Shown here one piece after another: positions 36,561 to 46,158 of a DNA stretch of 64,000 nucleotides. The position numbers and the translations under genes were made by a program. Source of the DNA: Streptomyces decoyicus (lineage in GTDB: Bacteria; Actinomycetota; Actinomycetes; Streptomycetales; Streptomycetaceae); the NCBI RefSeq assembly GCF_019880305.1, contig NZ_CP082301.1, positions 1,736,001 to 1,800,000 of the forward strand, in the 5' to 3' direction. Position 1 is the stretch's first letter, and each line of letters opens with the position of its first letter. The notes beneath the pieces were generated by a model. The model did no database searches. It had not been told where the DNA came from and saw only the letters and a program-made list of their open reading frames with translations.

Positions 36561-37148
36561 CTAGCGGTCGCGCGTCTCGGCCTCTGGCCGACGGAGTCTG
36601 TGGAACCGGGAGTACTGGTCGTACATCAGGTCGTAGAAGGAGTCGAAGCGTTCCGGTCCCATCCCTGACCACGAGGCGAGCCAGTATCCGGCCCATTCGC
36701 CGCGCTCGTCGATGTCCTTGGGGTCGAGGAGCATGACCGCGGCGTCGCCCTCAAGAGAGAGACGCAGGGAACGGGCGAGGATCTCGCCCTCGGGCTCTTC
36801 GCCCTCGTCCTCGTCGGCGAACTCGGTGTCGCTGTATGCCTCGATCCAGCTGGAGTCCTCGGTTTCGGCGAGCCAGGCGAGCTCGGAGGTGCCCGCGAGC
36901 CGGTAGATGAAGCACCCCGCGTCTCGCCACCCGTTGGTGGCCAGCAGGAATTCGCGGAGCGAGGGCGGCAGGGTCCGGCCCAGGCGGGCCTCGGCTGCCG
37001 TGACCTCGTCCGGGGTCGCCGGGGCGAACCCGAGCCAGCTGTCCCGTACCACCTCGTCATCCAAGGGTGCGTCCCGCTCGGGGTCGTGCCTGACGATCCA
37101 CTCCTCGCTCCAGAGTTTCAGGAACGGCCGCCACTGCTCGCGGTTCAT
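36561..37148 (-). CDS. SMI1/KNR4 (SUKH) family protein
   Basis: A 195-residue protein with the SUKH-1 pattern: PDEVTAAEARLGRTLPPSLREFLLATNGW, split here as EVTAAEARLGRTLPPSL and REFLLATNGW, then an acidic loop and YWLASWSGMGPERFDSF. SUKH proteins usually give immunity against polymorphic toxins. No toxin gene is adjacent, so it may be an orphan immunity gene or serve the type VII substrates nearby. Confidence 0.75.
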   Translation of the reverse strand: MNREQWRPFLKLWSEEWIVRHDPERDAPLDDEVVRDSWLGFAPATPDEVTAAEARLGRTLPPSLREFLLATNGWRDAGCFIYRLAGTSELAWLAETEDSSWIEAYSDTEFADEDEGEEPEGEILARSLRLSLEGDAAVMLLDPKDIDERGEWAGYWLASWSGMGPERFDSFYDLMYDQYSRFHRLRRPEAETRDR

Positions 37149-37940
37149 GCACTGCCCTTTCGCGTCGCACCCGGTCGAACATCACTGCGTCAACGACAGC
37201 ACATGGGTCTGACATCCATCGCCCCGCGGCTTGACGCGAAGGCTGGACCGGTCACTCGACCCATCGGACGGGCCCTAAACGGAGGTTTCCCCGCGAGAAG
37301 GATCTCGCCAAGATCGGTGTGCTGTAAGGGGTCGAGGTCGCAGCGGACGGCGTCCGCCTGCCCGCCGAGGGGCACACTGCTAGGCCGTGCCAGCTCCGGC
37401 TCCGTTTCCTGGCCCCATGCCTTGTCCCCAGTTGGACCTGCTCCTCCAGGCTCAGCTCGATTCGCCGACCGTCAGCCATCCGGGAACGGCCCAGCGAGGC
37501 AGCCTTGCAGCATCATCGGCAGCCTCGTCGTAGTACGGATCTCTTCGCCGTACAAGCTGTTCCTCTCCCCTTCGTCCTCCTAATCGCTGTTGCGGCCCCC
37601 AGTTCGCCCACGGCAGACGCACACCGCCAGCAACGGACTGGAGACCTCGCCCAGGACCATGCAAACGTACGGGTGCCGGGAAACACCGCAGGTCAAAGAA
37701 GGGTTTGCCGCTCGTGAACGCTCACCGCCAGCGCTCCCTTCCAAGCCCCGTCGACCTTCCACGCGCCAAGCCCGGGCTGCGCGAGTGGCAGCGCGACCGC
37801 GGCTGATTCGCGCCTACGAGGCCAACGAATGCCGGTTCCCGATTCTCGGCCCGTCCAACCAGGAGGTCACGAATGCCCCTCCACTCGATAACTGTCACCG
37901 CGGAGCACGCGGCCCAATGACCTTTCGCCTAGGAGGCCAC
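37149..37940. other. Gene-poor region with gene remnants
   Basis: About 790 bases. Minus-strand frames at 37190-37480 read QADAVRCDLDPLQHTDLGE and MADGRRIELSLEEQ in different phases, as expected of a degraded gene. On the plus strand GTG 37714 opens a 30-residue frame (SLPSPVDLPRAKPGLREWQ) ending at 37806, which could be a real small peptide. Nothing is recognisable by family. Confidence 0.35.
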
Positions 37941-38168
37941 ATGTCGACACACATCACGGCTGGCCAGTTGATACACCAGCTCCAGACTCTCGACCCTGAT
38001 CTGCCTGCGTACCTCGCCATCAATCCGGACTGGCCCTACGCCCACCGCATAGGCCGCGTCGTCGTCGGCCATGGTCTGAACGGGCCGGCGATCTACATAG
38101 CCGAGGACGGCCAGGAGGACATCTTGCCTCCCAACGTCCGCACGGAACTGGGATGGACGGCCGTATGA
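37941..38168 (+). CDS. Small hypothetical protein, 75 residues
   Basis: A strong AGGAGG (37931-37936) lies just before ATG 37941. The protein reads like a compact alpha/beta domain (TAGQLIHQLQTLDPDLPAYL, RIGRVVVGHG, PAIYIAED). Function unknown. Its stop overlaps the next start by four bases. Confidence 0.6.
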   Translation: MSTHITAGQLIHQLQTLDPDLPAYLAINPDWPYAHRIGRVVVGHGLNGPAIYIAEDGQEDILPPNVRTELGWTAV

Positions 38169-38626
38169 CCGGCTCCGCGGGCTCACACCGAGCCTCGGAG
38201 TGGTCCGCCCCGTCAGCCCGTTCCCCACGGCTCACCGCATTGAGCGATCTTGTCGGACACCCGATGCCCGAGGGCGTGCGGGGCGCTCTCGTCCGCTCGG
38301 TCCTCCCGGTTCCCGGCCCTGGGCTACACACGACCTGGGTTCCCATCACGAGTTCGCGCCTCCGCCTTCCCGGACACCGAGGACCGGACCGAATCCGCCC
38401 TGGCTGCGTCATGCTCAGCTGGGCCCCCGCTGCCGAAGGCGGTATGGACGTCACAGCCCACCTCGGTCTGGTCTCCATGGAGGTCGTCCTGGCCAATTGG
38501 CCCGGCTTGAAGGGCGACTGGAGTCAGACCGTACATCCCACCGTGTACGAGGTCATCGGCCTTCACGCTGCACTGTCCGTAGCGACCGACGCGTTGCAGC
38601 TCGCGAACCGTCTGGCGGATGCCTGA
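38165..38626 (+). CDS. Hypothetical protein, 153 residues
   Basis: Coupled to the preceding gene by ATGA. The N-terminal half is Ser/Arg/Pro-rich; the C-terminal half is helical (MEVVLANWPGLKGDW, YEVIGLHAALSVATDALQLA). No domain recognised. Convergent with the EccC gene. Confidence 0.5.
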   Translation: MTGSAGSHRASEWSAPSARSPRLTALSDLVGHPMPEGVRGALVRSVLPVPGPGLHTTWVPITSSRLRLPGHRGPDRIRPGCVMLSWAPAAEGGMDVTAHLGLVSMEVVLANWPGLKGDWSQTVHPTVYEVIGLHAALSVATDALQLANRLADA

Positions 38627-38664
38627 CCCGTACCGTTCCCCCAGACCATCGAGAGGCTGGCTCT

Positions 38665-38688
38665 GCCCCCACTGACTTAATTGGGGGC
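38665..38688. terminator. Bidirectional terminator hairpin
   Basis: Perfect 7-base arms (38665-38671 and 38682-38688) overlap the EccC stop codon and lie after the convergent plus-strand gene; it should end both. Confidence 0.6.
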
Positions 38689-41600
38689 GTACCAGCCGGT
38701 TTGGATGATGCGGGGCCGCTGCCGAGGAGTGATGAGTTGGGCCCGTCCGGGTGGCATGGCCATGGCCCTGGTGTTGCCTATGAGTGGTCCTTCGTCGGGG
38801 TCTCCGGACAGGATGATGCCCGTTGCTCCGAGTTCTTTGAGGCGTCGGGTAACCGGGTCGAAGGAGGTGCGGGCGGCGCCGGCGGTGTTGCGGGCGACGA
38901 CTATCCGGAGGCCGATGTCTCGGGCGTAGGGAAAGAACTCGGCCAGGGCTTCGAGGGGGTTGCCGGAGGGGAGCGCGACGAGGTCGTAGTCGTCGATGAT
39001 GACGAAGATCTCGGGGCCGTGCCACCAACTGCCGGCGCGCATCTGCTCGGCGGTTACCTCAGCGGTCGGCATCCGGGCTTGTAGGAGCGGAACGAGGCGG
39101 TTGAGGCCATCTGCGAGAGATGCCGACGCGGGGGCGTAATGCAGCACGTGGTCCTCAGGAAGCTGGCCGTGCAACGCACGGCGGTAGTCGCCGATGATCG
39201 CCAGGGCTTCATGGGGCTGATGCCGTTCGGCGAGACGCCGGGCGAGCAGGCGAAGAAGCGCGGTCTTCCCGGATTCGCCTTCGCCGTAGATGACGAGGAG
39301 CGGATCGGCGTCAAAGGCGACGTAGACCGGGGCGAGGGCTGCTTCGTCGAAGCCCACGGCGAAGCCCAGTTCGGGTGTTTCGCTTGCCTTGGGGAGGGCA
39401 TCGGCGTGCAGGCGGTCCGGAAGCATGCGCACTGGCGGGCACACCGGGCCGGACCAGTTGGACGCGATGGCCGCAATCAGATCGGCGGCAGGGTTCGCGG
39501 CGCCATCCGTACGGTCTTGCGTGGCATCGGGGCCATCGGCCTGCGGGAGTGCGGCCACGTAATGCAGTCCGCCGCGGGCGAGGCCGTGGCCGGGCCGGGA
39601 GGCTGGCACGTTGCGGGCGCGTTTGCGGTCGTGTTCGGAATCCAGGGGATCAGCCATCCGGAGTTCCAGGCGGGTGCTGAGTTGGTCTTTGAGAGCGGGG
39701 CGGATCTCGTTGTACCGGCCGGTGGCAAGGACGAGGTGGATTCCGAAAGCAAGGCCCCGGATGGCCATGGCTTCAACGTCCGGGATGAGCTGCTCGTGCT
39801 CCCGCTTGAAGGTGCCCCAGCCGTCGATCACCAGGAAGACGTCACCGAAGAGGTGATCGGCGTAATGCCCCGCGGCCCTCCGCCCGCGGTACGTCCGGAT
39901 GGAGTCGACGTTGTGCGCTCGGAAGAACTCCTCCCGCTCGTCGAGGATGTCCCGCATCTCGGCGATCGTCCGTCGTACCTTGGCCGCGTCCAGCCGGGTG
40001 GCGACGCCCCCGACATGTGGGAGATCAGCGAGGAACGACAGGCTGCCACCCTCGAAGTCCAGGCAGTAGAACTGCACTTCGCGAGGCGTGTGCGTCAGAG
40101 CGAAGGCTGTGACGAGGGTGCGGATCAGGGTGGACTTCCCCGAACGCGGACCGCCGACGACCGCGGCATGGCCCTGCGCACCGGAAAAGTCCAGGCTGAG
40201 GATTTCCCGACGCTGCTCCAGCGGAATGTCTGCGATGCCGATCGGAACGACCAAGGACATCTCCCGCCATTCGGCAGGCTGCAGGCCGCGTTCGGCCGTG
40301 ATGGTGAGCGGGGGAAGCAGATCACCGAGGGAAGGGGAATCTTCCAGCGGAGGTAGCCAGATCTGCTGTGCCGGCGGCCCCTGGTCCCGGAGCCGCTCCA
40401 CCAGAACATCCAGTACGGAAGGGCCGGTTCCGTCACCGTCTTCCGGAGGTGCCTCTTGGTCAGGGACGGCTGAGTCGAGATCTGCGAGGGCGGACTCGGC
40501 GGTGAACAGCACCGGTGAAAGGTCGATCCGATGCCTGGCGTCCGTGGTGCGCCGGGGGTGGTAGGGGCCGGAGACGTATGCGGCCTTGAATTGCGTCGGG
40601 GCTTCTGTTCCGTGGCTCAGGAGGCCGACGCCAGGGACGTTGGGCAAGTGGTATGCGTCGGCGACACCGAGTGCGATGCGGGATTCTTCCGCAGAAAAGG
40701 TCCGCATCACCAGCCGGTAGGAGAGGTAGGTGTCCAGGCCCCGCAGGCGGCCTTCGTCCACTCGCTGTGAGGCAAGCAGCAGATGCACACCGAGCGAGCG
40801 TCCGATGCGTCCGATCTGCAGGAACATGTCGATGAATTCGGGCCTGGCCGTGAGCAGTTCGCTGAACTCGTCCAGGATGATCAGCAGGGTGGGCAACGGC
40901 TGAAGTGGTGCCCCCGCTGTCCGTGCCCTCTCGTAGGCGCCGATGTTGGCGAAGTTTCCGCTGGATCGCAGCAGTTCCTGACGACGCAGGAGTTCACCGG
41001 CGAGAGCGTCCTGCATGCGGTCAACGAGGGTGAGGTCCTCCGCGAGATTGCTGATGAACGCGGCCACGTGGGGAAGGTCAGCCAGGCCGGCGAATGCCGC
41101 TCCGCCCTTGAAGTCGGCCAGGATGAAATTCAGTGTCTCGGAGCTGTGAGTGGCAGCGAGGCCGAGGACCAGGGTCCGCAACAGCTCGGACTTGCCGGAT
41201 CCGGTGGCGCCGACGCACAAACCGTGGGGTCCCATTCCTCCCTGGGACGCTTCCTTGAGGTCGAGGACGACGGCGTTGCCGTCTTTGTCCACTCCGAGTG
41301 GGACCCGCAGGCGATCATGCGGAGTTCGTTGCGTCGAGGGCGGATCGAAGGTGGTTGGGTCGTCGATACCTATCAGGTCGGTAAATCCGAGGTTGCCCAA
41401 CAGCGGGTCTTCGTCCTCGTCGTCGCTGGTCCGCAAGGGTGACAGGGCGCGAGCGAGGGCCGTGGCTTCAACGGCGGTCAGGTTGTCCGGCATGCCTGTG
41501 TAGACGGAGCCGGAGTTGGAGACCAGGCTGAGGGTATTCGGTTCGACAGCCAGGCCCGGTCGGCGATCCAGTCCATGAGGCCCGCCTCCGCGCATACGGC

Positions 41601-42666
41601 GCTGATGGTCTGAGGCGATGGCCGACTCGAGCTCGATGACGGTCACGCCCAGAAATTCGTCTCGGTCGAATGGCCACAGGAAGGCCGTAGTGGTACCGGG
41701 ATCCAGGAGGATCACCACGTGAGGTCGGTCGAGCAGAGGCTGGGCATCCCGTTCCCAGGAAGGGCGGCTGGAGAGTTCCTCGGCGAGCCCCTCCTCGAAG
41801 GCATCGAGCGAGGAATAGATCAGCAGTCGGGAACCGCGCCGACTACCGGTGTTTCCCCGCTGGGCTGGGCGGACGTGCGGCAGCCACTTGATCCAGTCCC
41901 ACTCAGCAGCTGCTCCTGGTGCGGTAACGACCGCGATCCACAGGTCGTCGGGCGAGTGCAGCGCCGCCAGCTGGCAGACCAGCGCCCGGCCGGTCCCCTG
42001 GACGGTGTCCGCATCGCCCCTGATCGTCAGCCGTGGGAACGCCCTCAGGGACAGCGCCAAAGGCATCCCGTCGAGGTACTCGTACGCTGCAACGAAACGC
42101 CGCAGCGCATGCGCGGAGAGCGGCTCCCACTTCTCTGCAGGCCCCGGCTGCGGTACCACGAGGCGGGTCGCAAGGGTCTGTGGCCCCAGCCCGACGCGCA
42201 CCTGGGCAAAGTCGTCGTCTCCGGGCCGACGCTCCCACAGTCTCGTACGTTCAGCGATCACCGCCCAGAGTTGTGCCGGCTCGGGGAAGGTGCGGAGTTC
42301 GGACAGGCGCTGGGCGCGTACGGTGGCCCGCGCTTCCTCGCGGGTGCGGGCCAGGTACTTCAGGTACTCCTGACGCGCTGCGCGCACTCCTGAGGACGAC
42401 CCGCGCCGGGCACGGACGAACTGGCCCACGGCCATGGCCGCCGCGGAGATGAGCATGATGCCGCCCATGATCTTCATGATCGGCGGTGAGCCGGGGAGGA
42501 AGAAGTACACCGCGGTGCTGCCCATGGCCATCATCGGCAGCAGTGTCAGGACAACGGATTCGCTCTTGTGCTCCGGCAGCGCGGGCGGCGCCTTCAGCTG
42601 CAACTCGCCCTTGGGGTAGTCAGGGGGCGTCGCGCGCGGAGGGCGCTTGATGGTGACGGTTGCCAA
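38677..42666 (-). CDS. eccC: Type VII secretion ATPase EccC (fused EccCa-EccCb)
   Basis: A 1329-residue FtsK/SpoIIIE-family motor. Two transmembrane helices near the N-terminus (about 37-85) are followed by three ATPase domains. Walker A motifs are GATGSGKS (486-493), GGPRSGKST (838-846) and GEGESGKT (1128-1135), with Walker B segments LLIILDEF, FLVIDGW and IFVIIDDYD. All three look functional. In type VII systems this protein recognises WXG100 substrates and drives export. It is the last gene of a leftward operon, ten bases after the mycosin gene. EccB, EccD and EccE are absent from the window, so the channel would be incomplete unless host components are used. Confidence 0.93.
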   Translation of the reverse strand: MATVTIKRPPRATPPDYPKGELQLKAPPALPEHKSESVVLTLLPMMAMGSTAVYFFLPGSPPIMKIMGGIMLISAAAMAVGQFVRARRGSSSGVRAARQEYLKYLARTREEARATVRAQRLSELRTFPEPAQLWAVIAERTRLWERRPGDDDFAQVRVGLGPQTLATRLVVPQPGPAEKWEPLSAHALRRFVAAYEYLDGMPLALSLRAFPRLTIRGDADTVQGTGRALVCQLAALHSPDDLWIAVVTAPGAAAEWDWIKWLPHVRPAQRGNTGSRRGSRLLIYSSLDAFEEGLAEELSSRPSWERDAQPLLDRPHVVILLDPGTTTAFLWPFDRDEFLGVTVIELESAIASDHQRRMRGGGPHGLDRRPGLAVEPNTLSLVSNSGSVYTGMPDNLTAVEATALARALSPLRTSDDEDEDPLLGNLGFTDLIGIDDPTTFDPPSTQRTPHDRLRVPLGVDKDGNAVVLDLKEASQGGMGPHGLCVGATGSGKSELLRTLVLGLAATHSSETLNFILADFKGGAAFAGLADLPHVAAFISNLAEDLTLVDRMQDALAGELLRRQELLRSSGNFANIGAYERARTAGAPLQPLPTLLIILDEFSELLTARPEFIDMFLQIGRIGRSLGVHLLLASQRVDEGRLRGLDTYLSYRLVMRTFSAEESRIALGVADAYHLPNVPGVGLLSHGTEAPTQFKAAYVSGPYHPRRTTDARHRIDLSPVLFTAESALADLDSAVPDQEAPPEDGDGTGPSVLDVLVERLRDQGPPAQQIWLPPLEDSPSLGDLLPPLTITAERGLQPAEWREMSLVVPIGIADIPLEQRREILSLDFSGAQGHAAVVGGPRSGKSTLIRTLVTAFALTHTPREVQFYCLDFEGGSLSFLADLPHVGGVATRLDAAKVRRTIAEMRDILDEREEFFRAHNVDSIRTYRGRRAAGHYADHLFGDVFLVIDGWGTFKREHEQLIPDVEAMAIRGLAFGIHLVLATGRYNEIRPALKDQLSTRLELRMADPLDSEHDRKRARNVPASRPGHGLARGGLHYVAALPQADGPDATQDRTDGAANPAADLIAAIASNWSGPVCPPVRMLPDRLHADALPKASETPELGFAVGFDEAALAPVYVAFDADPLLVIYGEGESGKTALLRLLARRLAERHQPHEALAIIGDYRRALHGQLPEDHVLHYAPASASLADGLNRLVPLLQARMPTAEVTAEQMRAGSWWHGPEIFVIIDDYDLVALPSGNPLEALAEFFPYARDIGLRIVVARNTAGAARTSFDPVTRRLKELGATGIILSGDPDEGPLIGNTRAMAMPPGRAQLITPRQRPRIIQTGWYAPN

Positions 42667-42676
42667 GGGGCGCCGG

Positions 42677-43897
42677 CTACGACCGGAAGTCAGGGCCGGG
42701 CGACTGCTGGCCGAACGGGGCAGGCGGTGGCACGACGGGGCGCCGGCGCTTGACGATGACCACGGCCAGCACCGTCACCAGCCCCAGCACCGCTACGCCG
42801 ACGACACCCCAGATGACGTACGCCGACCGGTCCTGGCTGGAGGAGGCGTCGGACCCGTCGGCCGGGGCAGTGGGAGCCGCTGAGGCTGCGGACGCCTGCG
42901 ACGGCGCCGGCAGGGGGCCGTTCTTCGAGCCTTCGGGGATGTCCTCCGTCAGAGCGCTGTAGGGGCGGATGAAGCCGTAGCCATAGTGCTTGTCCGGGAG
43001 CTTTGTGCCCTTCACGGAATCCGGCAACTTAGCTGTCTTCACCAAGCGGTTGGCAATCTGGCCAGCCGTGAGGTCTGGGAACTTCGAGCGGAGAAGGGCG
43101 GCGGCGGCTGAGACGTAGGCGGTGGCACTCGAGGTACCCGTACCGTGCTGGTATTGGTGATTCAGTCCCGCACTGTAGTTGTCCACGCCTGGCGCTGAGA
43201 GCAAGGTGTTCGACCCGTAGTTGGACTTCTCCCAGATCTTGCCAGAGGAGTCGACGGCGCCCACCGAGATCACTCCGGGGAAGCTCGCGGGATACTCCGG
43301 CGTCGCAACTCCGTCGTTCCCGGCTGCTGCGACGATGACCGCGTCCTTCTGCCGTGCATACCTGACAGCGGCGGCCATGTCCGGGTTCTTGAAGTTGTCC
43401 CCCAGTGACAGGTTGATCACAGACGCGCCGTGATCGACGGCGTAGCGGATCGCCTGTGACACCGGTTTGGCGGTGCCCATTTGCAGGTCACTATCCGTAA
43501 TGGCGCGCAGTGGGAGGATCTTTGCCACCGGCGCCAGACCCTTGATGCCCGCAGTGCCTCCCTGCCCATGGCCGTGCCCAGCGATCAGCGAAGCCATGCC
43601 GGTGCCATGGGAACTATCCCCCTCACGGTCCGCACGACCACCCTCAAGGAAGTCTTTACCGGGTAGCACCTTCCCCACGAGATCCGGATGGGTGCCGTCG
43701 ACGCCGCTGTCAATGACGGCGACGGTCACCCCCCGACCTGTAGACACTTTCTCAATCGCGTCCGCATCGAATGCCGACAACGCCCACTGACGATCGCGAA
43801 TGGAATCCGCGGCTGCAGGGGGAGTCAGCTGCGCGAGGCCGGCCACGCACAGCAGCGCCGTCCCAACCGCCGTTGTCATCCTTCGCTTGAACGTCAC
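42677..43897 (-). CDS. mycP: Mycosin-type S8 serine protease
   Basis: A 406-residue subtilisin-like protease with a signal peptide (about 1-30). Catalytic triad candidates are D63 (VAVIDSGVDGTHPD), H97 (SHGTGMA) and S256 (GTSSATA), with N194 in AAAGNDG as oxyanion residue. A Pro/Ala-rich linker and one C-terminal transmembrane helix (about 362-386) anchor it at the membrane, as in type VII mycosins. It overlaps the upstream substrate-like gene by four bases. Confidence 0.92.
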   Translation of the reverse strand: MTFKRRMTTAVGTALLCVAGLAQLTPPAAADSIRDRQWALSAFDADAIEKVSTGRGVTVAVIDSGVDGTHPDLVGKVLPGKDFLEGGRADREGDSSHGTGMASLIAGHGHGQGGTAGIKGLAPVAKILPLRAITDSDLQMGTAKPVSQAIRYAVDHGASVINLSLGDNFKNPDMAAAVRYARQKDAVIVAAAGNDGVATPEYPASFPGVISVGAVDSSGKIWEKSNYGSNTLLSAPGVDNYSAGLNHQYQHGTGTSSATAYVSAAAALLRSKFPDLTAGQIANRLVKTAKLPDSVKGTKLPDKHYGYGFIRPYSALTEDIPEGSKNGPLPAPSQASAASAAPTAPADGSDASSSQDRSAYVIWGVVGVAVLGLVTVLAVVIVKRRRPVVPPPAPFGQQSPGPDFRS

Positions 43898-45507
43898 GCC
43901 TTGCCGCTTCCTTCCGAACGATCCTTTTCCGCCTCGCCGCCTTGTTGTTCAGGCACGTCAACTTCGGCGTTCTCGACAGGGGCAGTCACCCCGACGACTT
44001 CGGGCACAGTGTCGCGCTGCGAAACCCAGGTCTCCTCGTCCTCGACCAAGTAGTCAGGCCTCGACCGCTGACGCCTCTCCTTTTCGTCCCGGGCCGATCG
44101 TCCGCCGGGCGGCACGCCTATCGTGCCCCGACCGGGAGAAGTCGTCCCCGAACCGCCGCTCAGACTGCCACCGCGGCTACGGTGCAGGCCAGAACCACCC
44201 TGTGCTCCGCGCCCAGGTGTTCCGGGCTTACCCGGCTCACCGATGACACCGCCCGGACGCCGAGCCAGCCCTCCTTGGCGGCCACCCGCAGCCCCCTTCC
44301 CCGCTGCCCCTGAGCCGCTGACGCCTCCGATGGGAGGTCGCCCGGCCCGTCCTGGCTGACCGGGGGAACCTGGAATGGCGGACTTCCCCGACCCTGAACG
44401 AGCGCCGGGGGGCGTGCTGGGACCGCCAGGCGCACCAGGGCGTGCTGTTCTGCTGCTGAACCGGCCACGGCCACCGGCCGATGGCTTGCCGCCTATAGGC
44501 ATAGCTGGCCCACCAGGGCCCGAACCGGATTCCCCCGGGGTTCCGCCAATTGCAGGTCCTCCGCCCCCTGGGGCAGGAGGGATAGACGGAGTGGGCACAC
44601 CGCCACGGACGCCGTCCAATGCCGTACCCGGAAGTGGGGCCTTCGGCACAGAGGTGCGCGCTCCCGGTTCGGCGGGACTGTCCGTACCACCACCCACGTG
44701 GCCTGGACGGGGCGAAGCAGCTCCTCCCGCCGACGTCGAAGTGCCGACCGTCTGCCGGCCTCCCGAACCCGAGCCGGCCTTCCGGGGGCTCGCCACAACC
44801 GGCATCACGCCAGCTGCAACATCTGGCGGTGGCACCGTCGAGTCCGGCGCAGCGACAGGCGCATCCGGTTCTCTCTTCCTCGGCCCCTGCAAAGTCTGCG
44901 CCTTGACGTTGTACGAGGCCCCGAGCCTCTCCATATAGGCGGCCGCCTCCAAGGCGATCTCCCGCCCACGGGACAGCGTGCCCCGGTTCTTCTCCAGCGC
45001 ATCGCCGGTGCCCATGCCCTTGGCCAGGTCCTGCTTCAGGCCGTCATCGCTGCGGGCACCGAAATCACTCAGCCAGTCCGCACCGTCCTGGATCTTCGAT
45101 CCGATGGCTTGGAGGACGTTGCCGCCCTTCGAATCGGACTCGGAGTCCTGCAAGGCTGTGACAGCCCTTTGAGCATTGCGAAGGTCGATCGCAGCGGACT
45201 TCAGGGTGTGCGACGTATTCTTCGCGTACAGAGAGCCGTTCTTGAGGCTCGTGCTCAGCACCTTCGCACGCGCCTCGAATGCCTCTGCCGCCGCGCCATG
45301 CCAGTACTCACGGACATCTGCGATGGCCTTCTCGAGCAGATCCCGCACACTGCCGTCCGGCGCATCGCCGGCCAGCTGGTCATGCACGTACATCCAGTGG
45401 TCGGCGATCTCATCGACTTTGTCCGGCTGTGCGTCGCGCACCATGGCTTTCAGTGCCTCAAGCGTATGGCTTGAGAAATTGGTGGTGTGCCCGCCCCCGC
45501 TACCCAT
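43894..45507 (-). CDS. WXG100/PPE-like putative type VII substrate
   Basis: A 537-residue protein. The N-terminal 200 residues are helical with a WHGAAAEAFEAR segment, the WxG turn of WXG100-type hairpins. The remaining 300 residues are extremely Gly/Pro/Ser-rich with repeats such as GAPGGPSTPP and PGQPGRAG, ending in a charged stretch. This resembles long type VII substrates or scaffold proteins with a disordered tail. GGAGGAACGAG precedes ATG 45507. It overlaps the mycosin gene by four bases. Confidence 0.75.
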   Translation of the reverse strand: MGSGGGHTTNFSSHTLEALKAMVRDAQPDKVDEIADHWMYVHDQLAGDAPDGSVRDLLEKAIADVREYWHGAAAEAFEARAKVLSTSLKNGSLYAKNTSHTLKSAAIDLRNAQRAVTALQDSESDSKGGNVLQAIGSKIQDGADWLSDFGARSDDGLKQDLAKGMGTGDALEKNRGTLSRGREIALEAAAYMERLGASYNVKAQTLQGPRKREPDAPVAAPDSTVPPPDVAAGVMPVVASPRKAGSGSGGRQTVGTSTSAGGAASPRPGHVGGGTDSPAEPGARTSVPKAPLPGTALDGVRGGVPTPSIPPAPGGGGPAIGGTPGESGSGPGGPAMPIGGKPSAGGRGRFSSRTARPGAPGGPSTPPGARSGSGKSAIPGSPGQPGRAGRPPIGGVSGSGAAGKGAAGGRQGGLARRPGGVIGEPGKPGTPGRGAQGGSGLHRSRGGSLSGGSGTTSPGRGTIGVPPGGRSARDEKERRQRSRPDYLVEDEETWVSQRDTVPEVVGVTAPVENAEVDVPEQQGGEAEKDRSEGSGKA

Positions 45508-45560
45508 CTCGTTCCTCCCCGTTGTGCCAGCTCACGTGAGCAAGCCGGCGGCACTTCGCC

Positions 45561-45869
45561 TCAGCGCATGGATTTGCGGACTTCTTGCTCACGGCTGTCG
45601 TAGCCGTCGTGAACGGTCCTTGTCTTCTTGCCGGCGTCGGCAATCATGTGCTTCAGCTCGGCGACCATCTCGGCGATCTCCCGCTTCATCCTGCCGTGCG
45701 CATTCCGAAGCCCGGCCTCCTCGGCGAACCCCTGACCGAGATACCCCTCCGGCAGCTCCGTCTTGTACTCCGCGGTGGTCCCGACCCCATCCATGGTGTC
45801 TACAAGCGAGTTGAGCCGCGTGATGGCTTGCTGTAGTGCGCTCAGATCGACTCGGTATTCCTCGGCCAT
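45561..45869 (-). CDS. WXG100-like small protein
   Basis: A 102-residue, fully helical protein. No clear WXG is present; EGYLGQGFAEEAGLRN occupies the turn region. Size, charge and position upstream of a PPE-like gene fit an EsxA/B-type partner. GGGGGAG precedes its ATG. Confidence 0.7.
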   Translation of the reverse strand: MAEEYRVDLSALQQAITRLNSLVDTMDGVGTTAEYKTELPEGYLGQGFAEEAGLRNAHGRMKREIAEMVAELKHMIADAGKKTRTVHDGYDSREQEVRKSMR

Positions 45870-46158
45870 CTGTAACTCCCCCCGGTGTCACGCATAGGTC
45901 TGCTGCCTGGCCCTGAAGCCCCACAGCAGACCCATGTAACCCTCCATCAGAACACCAGGTCAACCGGCTACCTGCTGGGAGCCAAGGCGCCACGGATCTG
46001 TCCTGAAAGTGACGCGGATCTGGCCGACGGGACGTTGGAAGACGGCTCTCCAACTCATCTCGCATACCCGTAGGGCGCATACCCGCACATCGGTAGCCGA
46101 CCGATGTGCCGCTTGCCGGTGCGGTGAAGCTGAGGCCCTCACCGCACCGGCAGTGCCG
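45870..46158. other. Gap inside the type VII locus
   Basis: About 290 bases between the lipoprotein-like membrane protein and the WXG100-like gene, the only sizeable gap in the locus. It may contain a second promoter for the eccC half of the operon. No gene seen. Confidence 0.4.

Noticed and set aside
39139..40356. Plus-strand frame of 405 codons inside eccC
   Set aside because: It is an antisense shadow of the ATPase domains.
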